Below the pieces are notes generated by a model. It had not been told where the DNA came from and made no database searches. It was given only the letters and a program-made list of their open reading frames with translations. A program made the position numbers and the translations under genes. A DNA stretch of 64,000 nt from Holothuria scabra (Eukaryota > Echinodermata > Holothuroidea > Aspidochirotida > Holothuriidae): contig CM074180.1 of the NCBI GenBank assembly GCA_037179385.1, positions 27,509,455-27,573,454 on the forward strand, given 5' to 3'. This document shows positions 11,393 to 21,006 of the stretch, one piece after another. Within the stretch, counting starts at the first letter, position 1; the number at the start of each line of letters is the position of its first letter.

Positions 11393-12574
11393 CGCCCCGT
11401 ACCCCCCCCCCCCCGCCCCCACCCGCAATCCCGCCTATGGTTGCAATAGCTAGGGAGCGCAAAGTGCGCTGACAATTTTTCCTTTTTAAAATTATAATTA
11501 CAAATATGGAGCTGTTATTAGGAAGAATTCGGAATTTTATGAGGAAAAGTTGGGAAAACCACACTGTATTTGACTGGTGTTTCAAATGGCAATCTGCCCC
11601 TGCCCCCTGTAGCTACGTCACTTCTCTGCAACATTGAACATTGATAACATTTTAACACTTCAATAATTGAAGAATCCATCTTCACACACTGCTCACACTG
11701 ATATGTTGAAAGGTTTCTGATGATAGGTGTGTATGAGAGCATTTGGTAGGCCAATGGATTATTCTGAATATCTTTAATTGGCGCGGAGCGTAAAGAAAAT
11801 TTTGAAAAATCACGACCCCTCAGACAGCCGGAAATGGCATGTCTCGGGCCTGTAAATAGTAGCTAAGTTTTCCGATTTTTCCTTCAAGTGTTAACACCAC
11901 TGTACCAGGGACATATTTGCGGCGCGCGGCGGGCCGAAATTTTTGTCCCTTTTAAACAAATATATGAAGATATGGTGCTTGTATTACAGAAACTTTGGAT
12001 TGTGGGTTTCCTGTTAGGAAATTTAACTGAGTTGAGGGATTACTGATGAAGAAGCTGCACATCCTCCATACATTGGCACGTGGCAAATCCGAGAATGATT
12101 TCACGACGACTGAATCGTTGTTGCTATCATAATGTTATCTACGAACTGACACTCTCCGATGGCATTCAAAAACTTCAAGTTTCCCAAAATTCGTTGTCCT
12201 TTTTAGACAAAACATTTCAAAATCAAGAGCTTTCATGGAAGAAAATTTGGAATCCTTTGAAAGGCAGTTTACAAAGATAGCAATGTAGCTGCCGGTGTCT
12301 CTTGATGATGTGGTGTCACAAATGGTAAATCCGATTTCGTCATTTCCAGAGCTCGGAAAAGTGTACCACATTGATTTATCAGAGCAATACATTTCAGGTA
12401 GCATTTTGCGGCGCGCGAAGCGGGCTGGAAATTTGGCTTTTTTGAGGTTTTGAAAAATGAAAAGGGGTTTTCTGACCCGGGAAGTGGGTGGAAGCTGCAG
12501 AAGCATACCTCCTCCCCTCATTTTCACGGGGGGGGGGGGCTGTTGTCCCCAGACCCCCCCCCCCCCCGCTTCCT
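11393..12574. other. Transposon relics, no gene
   Basis: A C-rich block and 'CCCGCCTATGG' edge at 11,400-11,440 resemble one terminus of a hAT-like MITE. Positions 11,511-11,640 match the reverse complement of 15,405-15,530 (shared 'cagtgtggttttcccaac'). 'CCTCAGACAGCCGGAAATGG' at about 11,818 recurs at about 14,979. Another edge of the form CCTACGCCTATG ends near 12,582. Partner termini were not found. Confidence 0.5.
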
Positions 12575-12912
12575 ACGCCTATGTGTAGAACTCTCTTCGA
12601 ACATGAGCTGGAAAAGCCACATTAATAACATAGCAGCTAAAGTAAATCCGTCTTTGGGCCTATTTAGAAGAACTTACTTATTGAGACAAGTCAACCAAAG
12701 AAATCGCCTATTTTACTTTTGTCCGGCCCATTCTAGGTTACTATGCTGTCTGGGACCCTTATATTCAATCTAATAGAGTTATTATTGAAAAGATCCAGAG
12801 GAAAGCAGCCAGATTTATCTTTAACAACTGCAGACGCCAGTCAAGTGTTTGTGACATGATTAAACAACTTACATGGGAAAGTCTTGAAATTCGAAGACTG
12901 AGGGCTCGCCTC
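12575..12912 (+). pseudogene. LINE reverse-transcriptase remnant, frameshifted
   Basis: Pieces in different frames read 'ELSSNMSWKSHINNIAAK', 'SLGLFRRT', then 'IIEKIQRKAARFIFNN' and 'LTWESLEIRRLRARL', the block order that follows the RT domain in CR1/jockey-type ORF2. At least one frameshift (about 12,740-12,775). The match stops at a GC-rich MITE-like insertion (about 12,913-13,030). Confidence 0.8.
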
Positions 12913-13030
12913 CTAAAAACGGGCGGCGGTTCTGGGGGGAGGGGAAAATGGGGAATATATCCTCCCACGAAATTAGATGGGGTAGATTTAACACCATATC
13001 CCCTGCCCCCTCCCCCCCCCCTCTTCTCCA

Positions 13031-13544
13031 TGAAAACAAACCTTCAGAGTCGGGAACGATGTAAAAAGTTAAGCATGCTATTAGGAAAACTTCTTCACAA
13101 GAATATTTTTTTTCTTTTTTTTTCTGGAAGACTTAAGTCTGTCACAACTTGGGTTTCTGCTTTTCCAGATGACTTTTATCACACTGGAGTTTAAGCTCCA
13201 CACGGTTCTTCAGTACAGTGGTTTTTACTTTGAAAACCATTGTTGTTATTTTTATTCCTTTCCGTTCAGTTTTATCGATTTTCTGCCTGTCTCTCGGTTA
13301 AAAAATAAAAGAATTATTTAATTCAGAAAATGACTGATGATTATAAACAATTTCTTAATATTTTGGCCTTAACTGAGAATACTACAAGAGACGTGATTAT
13401 AATCAATGTACGCAAAAGAATAAATTGATTTATCATACAACTATAAAGAACCGGAGGAGTGTCGACAAGAAACTTGTAATGCTCTGATATGCACCGTCAC
13501 GCAAAACAAAAATTACTATGGGAATGGAAGATGTACAATATGAG
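13031..13544. other. Gene-free stretch
   Basis: AT-rich, no recognised coding or RNA feature. The first 150 bases could be a decayed continuation of the LINE remnant. Confidence 0.4.
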
Positions 13545-13664
13545 AAATAAACCCAGCAAACAAGCCCGGTTGGGCCCCAAGTGGGTTTTACTTGGGAAGC
13601 TTGGGCTTAGTTGGGCTTGGGCTGAGGTTGGTGTTGTCATCAGGTCCCAATTGGGCCCCAACTG
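13545..13664. repeat. TTGGGC-rich repeat, left part
   Basis: Dense TTGGGCC/GGGCCCAA words. The same composition resumes at 15,221-15,397 directly after the nested hAT-like element, so the two parts look like one interrupted element. The outer ends are loosely inverted ('cccagcaaac' at left, 'gctagcaggga' at right). Confidence 0.6.
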
Positions 13665-15220
13665 CAGTGGTGTCACCAGACTTTTCGTTCTGGGGGGGGG
13701 CACTGGGGTGGGACAACAATATTGCAGGGGGCACTGCTAAACTCTACACATGGCGCCGAAGGCTCAGCGGGTAGGGTCCAGGGGCCCGCCTTAGGGCCCC
13801 TGGTGGGGATCCAGGGGGCGAAGCCCCCGGAAGCGCCTGGGTTTTAGCGTGTTTATGAGGCACTAAAGTCGCTATTTAAGTGTTCTTCTATTGACTTAAC
13901 ACTGGTCTCAAAAATACCTCCAGAGTAACTTCCAGTAAGAAGTTTTGGTAAAAAAGTGATTCAACTACCAAGTGCAGATCCGGCAGACATTTTGAAAAAG
14001 GGCGAGATGAACTATTGAGAAAAGAATTTGATGGGCAGTTCAATGTGTGTCTCTGTTGGGGTCCAGGGGGCGAAGCCCCCGGAAGCTCCTGGGTTTTAAA
14101 GGGTTTGTTAGGTATTCAGGTCGTTATTGTTATGTAGTATGGTGCACTCTCCATGACCTTTAGCACAATCTTGTTGTTTACGAGCAACGCTCCCTTCCTT
14201 TTGTTCTAGATTCCCAGGGCCCTTCCTGTTTCCCGTCACGTGTTACCAGTGGACGTGACATATCACCTTGACGAAGCTCCACGTGCACACTGTAACCCAT
14301 ATTTTCGAGGTGTGGCCAGTTTACCCCTTTGCAGCCTCCTCATTGGTCATTTATATCATGATACTTATTTACATGGGTGCGTCATAACTTTTGACCAATC
14401 AGGGGACTGCAGGTGTTCAGAGCTCCCACGAGGTTTCCAAGACCGAGCCCGCAAGCTGGACACTCGTGCCTAAGACTTCAGACGAGGAGCACTTGAGTGA
14501 GTTGTAGATAGTGATTATTATTAGGCCGGCCGAATTAATTAAAACTTGATCGTCTTTTTGCGGAACCAAATCATCAAATACAATCATTTAAAATCAACTG
14601 GAAACTCTCTCCTTTTTTGTTTCTGGATACTACGCAGGATCCCCTACCTAAGCATTCGATCGTTATACGATTGGCCCATTATCCAACACTATTTACGGTT
14701 ATTCTGTTGTCTTTACACTGGTCTAAAAAAACTTCCAGTGCAACTTCAATTAAGAATTTATTGCTAACAAAACTAGTGAAACAACTTTCAAGAGCGGATC
14801 CGGCTGATATTTAGAAGAAGGAGAGCTGAAAGAGAAAGAGAAAGAGAAAGCAGTTAGATGTGATCCTCTTAAGGAAAAAATGTACGCCTATATAATCCTG
14901 CTTGAACGGTTACCTGAGTATGCGCCACCTTCGGTTAGCGAAGTTGGAAGTGTGCAGAAATGTTTGAAAAAAAAAAACCTCAGACAGCCGGAAATGGCAT
15001 TTTCCAGGTGTTTTTGCGATATTTTTGGTTGAACAGTATGAAAATTACTGCCTTTTCTCGTCAAAAGAAGAATCCAATCTTAAATATTTTCATAGTCACA
15101 CTCTGACACTAAAGAAGGCATATCGTTTTTTTAAAAATCTCAAATCTCATTTGGGGGGGGGGGGGCACACGATTTTTCAGGGGGAACGTGCCCCCCTGGC
15201 CCCCCTTGGTGACGCCACTG
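13665..15220. mobile_element. hAT-like non-autonomous element with perfect 8-bp TSD
   Basis: Ends are inverted: CAGTGGTGTCACCA at the left, and the right end reversed reads CAGTGGCGTCACCA. Both are followed by G-rich tracts. The 8 bases outside each end are identical: CCCAACTG at 13,657-13,664 and 15,221-15,228. An 8-bp duplication with a CAGTGGCG-type end is the signature of the hAT superfamily. The 1,556-bp body has no transposase ORF. It includes two GGGGGC-GAA-GCCCCC hairpins (13,814-13,828; 14,066-14,080) and a GAAAGA-rich simple repeat at about 14,830-14,850. Confidence 0.88.
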
Positions 15221-15397
15221 CCCAACTGGGCTTGCCAGAAAGATGGGAGAGATGTTGTAAACTCTTTGGGGCCAAGTTGGGACCCAGTGGGGCTTAATTG
15301 GGCTAAGTTATCCTAATTGGGGCCTAATGAAAGCCCACTGACAAAACTGATTGGGCCCAAATCGGGACCAAATATGGTGTGCTAGCAGGGAATGATA
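15221..15397. repeat. TTGGGC-rich repeat, right part
   Basis: Continues the repeat interrupted by the nested hAT-like element. It begins with the second copy of the CCCAACTG target duplication and ends near 'gctagcaggga'. Confidence 0.6.
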
Positions 15398-15403
15398 CTC
15401 AAC

Positions 15404-16104
15404 AGTAGCGTAGCTGCAGGGGGAAGGGGGCGATTGTCCCCTAGCTGGATCTAACAACGGAAAAATGCCAAACTTGCCACTTATGAAATCAGTCAACTAC
15501 AGTGTGGTTTTCCCAACTCTTCTTAGGCCTACATGAAATTCATAATTCTCTCAAAAAAGCTCCATTTTTGTAAATATGTGCAAACTTTTCCGCGCTCTTC
15601 TCGCACAGATATTTTCAACTGCCGCTTTCAGTCGTGTTCAGCTCATAAATCAGTTTGGTACTTTTCCGAACCCAGGAAATGACAAAATCATGCTATTTTA
15701 ATTTATTTTATATCATTAAATCCCAAATTTTCCCTAAATGATAAGCTCTTGACTCTTAAAGTATCGATCGTCGCACAGCCTCAATTTTTTAGGTCTAAAT
15801 TAGAAAACATTGTGTACCAACAACGATCTTTGGTAGCTATGCAATCACAGACTTGCCAATAAAAATTACAGATTCTTCAGTAGTTATCCCGCACTTTTCA
15901 CATTTCCTTTTATAGGGAAGCTTAGCTGTAGAATCCAAAATTTTCTCCAATAAAAGTTTCATGTCTTCAAAACACTGTCAAGTAGCCGCGGCATTAAAAC
16001 AGTGCACGTCCCCAGAGAGAAATCTGGCGTCCACAATTTAAAAAAAAAAAATCCGAAAATTTGGGTGCTTTCCCCTTCCCCCCGGAAAGTCTAGCAACGC
16101 CACT
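15404..16104. mobile_element. Possible hAT-like relic (CAGTAGCGTAGC ... GCCACTG)
   Basis: The left edge reads CAGTAGCGTAGCTGC followed by G-rich sequence. At 16,085-16,104 the complementary-type edge TAGCAACGCCACTG follows a C-rich line. The 8-bp flanks do not match, so this may be one decayed element or two half-elements. The left 125 bases have an inverted relative at 11,511-11,640. Confidence 0.45.
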
Positions 16105-16734
16105 GCCCAATGATTTCCTTTTCACTCGATTCAGGAACTTAATCCCAATTTTAAAGCCGTCAGACAACTTTTACTTTTCTATACTTTTTAGGATGGGCCC
16201 ATTTACCTTTTTATGGAATACGCTTCTGACAGTTGCTATGTGATATTACGTTCGATAACTCAGTGGGGCGTTTCGTATTTGAAACTTGACATGTTTCCCT
16301 CAAGTTTGATTTCCCCTTTTTCAACTTTTGTACCATTTCGGTTAAATTTGGCACCCGACTACTGCACTTTGGTACTATTCGGCTACAATGTCTCAACCAT
16401 GAGAACTTTACACCTGACAACCCTGCATTTTTAGGTTGAAAACTTTTAGATTGCTGCCACCGATTTCTCGCGGGGATTCGTGAAATTGAGAATACAGATG
16501 TGGAATTAATGGAAATACTGTCATTTGCTGTATTGCTAGTGACTGTAATATGACTTATTGAAAACTAAGTTCAATGTCCAAAGTTGACGGTTTCTTTAAA
16601 AACAAGTCCTCATCTTTTAGTTTTACCGAGGTAAAGCATCCACTGCTGGTCCATATGGTGCGCATTGTAAGGAATATAGATTTTTTTTTTTTTTCGAAAA
16701 TTAAGTCTTGTGATTTCGTATTCATTTGAGGTCA
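16105..16734. other. Gene-free stretch
   Basis: No supported feature apart from a poly-T tract at about 16,681-16,694. Confidence 0.4.
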
Positions 16735-16960
16735 AGCCTAGGCCTAGGCTAACTAAGTTAGGCCAAGTAACACAAGTAGCCTAGGCCTAGGCCTATGCCC
16801 ACTGGCCTAAACTAAACTACTTGTGATAAAGTTTTACCAGCCTAGGCCAGGGTAGCTGGTATACCCCTAGGCCCCCTAGGTTGCAGTTACAAATAAATAT
16901 ACGGTAGGCTAAGCCTAAGTCAGTAATTAATAATAGGCCTAGGCTAAGCTATGCTTGTCG
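16735..16960. repeat. TAGGCCTA-rich cluster
   Basis: Second cluster of CCTAGGCCTAGGC-type overlapping palindromes, similar to 6,000-6,370. Confidence 0.6.
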
Positions 16961-17164
16961 AAATTGAAACTTCAAGAACAGATCATCTTTTTTCGCTGCC
17001 ATTTTCCAGGTTTGAAACAATATATACATTCAGCTCTTCTTTGGTTCATGTGACTGGAACATAATGTTAGGCCTAACAATAGGCACCTTTTGGTGTATGA
17101 TTGGATTGGAATGCAGTTGCTAAGTGACAGGCTTATAGTCTACGTGGCATTTCGAATAAAGTTC

Positions 17165-17575
17165 ACTTCATATCGTTACTGAATGAAAGCTAGTAATATA
17201 AAGACAGCTACGTAGGTAAAGTATCCTGTTTTGCCCTCGTGACCCTTGACCTTTACAGAGAACAGTTGTCGGGAACTCGAAAACATGACCCATGGACTAA
17301 CTGTTACGGTCAAAATTGGCAGTGAAAATTCAGCCATTCTTTGATAAAACTTTGTGAACATCTTTTGCCGAAAGGTAAATGGGATGTCAGAGATCATCTG
17401 TGTGAAGTTTGGTGAGAATATTTTGTTATTTGGGGACCCAAGAGATGATGTTCCGCAGCGTCCTGGCTAGTGACTACGTTTGTGAACGTAATCCGCGCAA
17501 GGGCTGTGTTGTGAGAGGAAAGAGCCTAGGCCATGTAACAAACTCACAGCCCTGGTCGAGGGCTAGTTCTAACAT
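17165..17575. repeat. Dispersed repeat, related to 5,795-6,000
   Basis: See 5,795-6,000: one block is inverted (17,165-17,275) and one direct (17,470-17,570) relative to that copy. Confidence 0.5.
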
Positions 17576-17590
17576 TTCTTTTTTTTTCCA

Positions 17591-19249
17591 CAGCACTAAC
17601 CATTCACTTGCTCCACAGCATTTGCATACCGCTCTGGAGTGGGAAAAAAACAATAAAAAGAATGCCTTTCAACCACAAAAAGGTTTGAAATTGTTACTGT
17701 AGTGTAGGCCTATTTCCTTTGAAACTTATAGAGTTTTAGCGCCTTCTTTTAAGTTATGAGTGATTAAAATTATATCACTTCCAGGTACAGAAACTAAATT
17801 AGTACCAAACATACTGATTTGGATTAAGTTACATTTTAATGCTTTGATCGCCATCATGATGCTAGAAACAAAATGAATATCCAGCCATAGAACTTCAGAT
17901 TTCACGGTAACCCTTTTTGGGGTTGCACAGGTTTTGATCATGTCAACACATCATAACACTTTTTTGGGTTGCCTGCTTTGTAAATCATTACTTCAGTGAG
18001 TACCGTCATTAATGATACCATGACCTTGAGACATTTGACCTTGACACTCAAAGAAAAAGGCTTGTTTCAGATCTGACACATGATTAATGCTAGCCAGTGA
18101 CGTTTGGAAAATCTTTTGCAACCTAGTAAAATTGAGTTAATATTTTTGAATGTAAGTGGACTTGTGTTTGCACAGGTACCCAAAAATACTGGGTATCCAG
18201 TATAACAGCATAATATTGTTAGGCATGCTCCATAAGACATGCATGACACATAATTTATGGCTGTACCATATCGGAGGGCTAGTGATCACATGCACAAGTT
18301 CAGAAAAACTTAAATTGTCACAAGTTTTGTTGTCTTGTTTTGTTTCAAATCAAAAATGCCAAATAAAAGAAATATAAGAGAGAACAGCCAAATAAGAAGA
18401 TAAGTACTTCCAAAGCCTATATCATTTTCATATTGAATTTTGGGACGTTTTGTTACTCGAAAAAGCAAGCAAACTATAGCTTAAAACTGCATCTATTTAC
18501 TCCTTTTTAACACAGAATTGAAAAATATCAAGCAATCAGCTTGAAGTGATACTGTGGAGGTAGTGCTTCTGTGGTCTAAATAAATACTAAAATGGAGGTT
18601 AGATTTTCAATTGTGTTGTCAGCTTCTTTTATTAGCATTTAAAATACTGGAAAATGTGTTTCCCAACTTGAATCACATTATTGAAATGAGTAACAGGTAG
18701 TTTTCAGAGGCCTGTTTTACCTGACATTTTCTCTCGATTTATTGGGTTAGAGGATGCAGGAAAGGGGTAAGTTCTGTTTAATGTGAAGAAAAATTTCACA
18801 GTCTGAGAAACTTGGATAATTTATTCCTAAACCCTCTTTCTGCTAGTGGGGGTAAGGGGGAGGGACAAATCCCCCTTTCCATAAGATGGTGGATAAACCC
18901 ACCCCATTTCCATTTCCATAAAAATTTGAAAATTTGTTTTTTACTTAAAAAGAAGACACTTTTGCTGAAATGTTTTAACTTACAGTACATAAATAAATGG
19001 CCCTTAAACCCTTTCAAATTACACCTTACAGGAGCTTTGAAGGGAGCTTTTGTCCCCCATAAACCCACTCATAATATTTTATTACCTTAGGACAGCATCC
19101 CTTTGGACTTTGGGTTAGCAGTAATAAATCCCCAACCCCCTTTTTTATATGTGGAGGAATCATTGCCAAATATGCTTCAGAAGTAGGTTCTTGGAAATTT
19201 TAGGGACTGACCCTTCCAACACTCCAGTCTATTAATTTGCTCTTGTAAC
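17591..19249. other. Gene-free stretch upstream of SLX4IP
   Basis: No exon could be supported. The missing first coding exon and promoter of the SLX4IP-like gene should lie somewhere upstream of 21,007, possibly here, but I could not identify an ATG exon of the correct phase with a matching N-terminal sequence. Confidence 0.4.
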
Positions 19250-19460
19250 TTCCCACACCTTACTGAGTAGAGTGCAGCCAAAAGCAGGACAGGAATTGTT
19301 TCCAAGTAAAATTATTTCCCTGGGAGAAAATGAAATTGCCCAACCCCCCCCCCCCTTCAATATTTCATGAACAGAAAAGAGAAATTTTTTCTCCAACTGC
19401 CAAAATTTTCCAGGAAGGAGCCTCCCAGCTTGCATACTTTTCCACCCATGTCCAAAAGAT
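19250..19460 (+). repeat. Dispersed repeat, relative at 34,960-35,160
   Basis: Shares with the second locus a line containing 'ctccaactgcc' / 'ctccagttgcc', 'cctcccagctt' / 'tcatcccagctt' and 'tttttccacccatg'. Class unknown. Both copies flank the SLX4IP-like gene. Confidence 0.5.
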
Positions 19461-20104
19461 TGAAGGTGAACTTTTTCTATGATTGCAGATCAATGACATA
19501 TCCTGCCCCAATCAAGGACTGGAGGCATATTACTGTGGCAGTGAAACAGAATTGAAATGACTGACTCACAGAAATATGAATTCTGGAATGTACACAAGAC
19601 GATCCAACATCCTGCGAGTGAGTTAATTCTCCATCACTTTGTCTGAACTTGGTTTAAGTGTTTTGAAAAGGAGTGAAATACGTATGATTTAAGTGAATAG
19701 TTTTGTGCAGATTTAGTGGATAAAGGGATGTTGGGAATTGGTAATGTTGGCAGCCTATGCTTTTGTGACAAATGTTGCACTTCCAAGTAGAGTGGCAACA
19801 ATTATAAAGAGCTATTTCTATGCAAGTGTTTATTTGATAAAAATTAATTTTGAGTTTTGCAAGAATCAGTTACTACAAGTTGTACTGCTCATCTAATTTG
19901 AAAGGTCAACCAGAGTCAAGTATTGCACTAAATGTTTCAATAAACGTTTCCTTCAAGCAGAATGTTGCATTGGAGAAATATGGTACAGTAGTCTCACTGG
20001 TGCAAATATATATTTTAATTGTCACAAAGGTTATAGCATGAAGTATTTGAAACCTTTAAAGCTCAATGGATTAACTCTAGTTAAGACATGTACAGTTATA
20101 CTTA

Positions 20105-20319
20105 ATCATGCTTGGTTCCTTAAAGTTCAAAGGCCCAGGAAGGCCCAGGTTTCATTCCCAGGTCAAGTCACACCAAAGACATTGTGTGATGCTCTGCATA
20201 AGCAATGGAGTAGGGAAAACAAGCCAGTGAGCCACAACTCGAAAAAAGACTGTGACCGGCTCCACTTGAACCAATAGGTTGGAAACAGGGCTGTAAAGCT
20301 CCATCTAACTAACTAACCT
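20105..20319 (+). repeat. tRNA-derived SINE (family 1) copy
   Basis: Decayed tRNA-like head with a B-box-like 'ggtttcattcc', then the family body ('atgctctgcataagcaatgg', 'gagccacaact', 'aaccaataggttggaaac') and a terminal (CTAA)n tail at about 20,304-20,318. Confidence 0.75.
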
Positions 20320-20654
20320 TAAAGTGTCAACATTGAGTATATTTCCAAAAGCCAACTGGAAATCATTGTCTGGGGCTATCATCTATGGCCCTGCCACACA
20401 TTATTGCTGATTTCCAAGTTCTTTGCTCAATGCTAGAAGGAGTAGATGTCTTGGCTCCATTCCTGCCACTAGACTAGTCTATGCCAACTTCCTTGCTCTA
20501 TTCCTGTCTTTCAGAGAAGTGGATTTCTATGCTATGTGCCTGCAACTAAAGGTTCTATGACTGTTAGAAAACCAGGGATGGTTTGGGGCCCTCTTGCCCC
20601 AAGAAGTCTTATTTAAATTGTTTTTCTGGATAGCTCCTTTGGAACACTCTAGGG

Positions 20655-20815
20655 TTCTAGTTAGTTAGTTAAATAAGATTTTACGACCCACCAACACGAA
20701 TGTGTTATAAAGTGTCATACTATTGAAATACTGTTCAAGTCCTCTTGTTTAGTCACCTCTTATGACAGGGCATACCATGGCCCCAGCCCACAGGGGGACT
20801 ATGGGTTCTAAACTG
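20655..20815 (-). repeat. SINE family 2 copy, inverted
   Basis: The reverse complement reads a CCCCCTGTGGG core, a block related to 'ctgttgtaacaggggacca', then 'aacacattcgtgttggtggg' and a (CTAA)n-like tail. The same order is found at 33,838-34,016. Confidence 0.7.
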
Positions 20816-21006
20816 CAGTAGTCCTCACTTACTGGTCAACCTTCACAGGTGGGGTTTCCTTTGTTTGTAATCATTTAGAGGTCAAAAGATATGAGGGCAG
20901 ACTTGGGGTTTGTACAAACCTTGGTGAAAAGTTTACATCTTTTTAGTTTCTCATCATTTTTCCTAGAAAATTGCAGTAAATTAGCAAACTCTTTATATTT
21001 CTTCAG

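Noticed and set aside
15404..16104. Complete hAT element with 8-bp TSD
   Set aside because: The termini look right but the flanking octamers (ATACTCAA and CCCAATGA) do not match; kept only as a possible relic.
19557..19617. ATG exon candidate 'MTDSQKYEFWNVHK...' with a GTGAGT donor as SLX4IP exon 1
   Set aside because: Ends in phase 1, but the next exon (21,007) needs phase 0, and the residues do not resemble the SLX4IP start.
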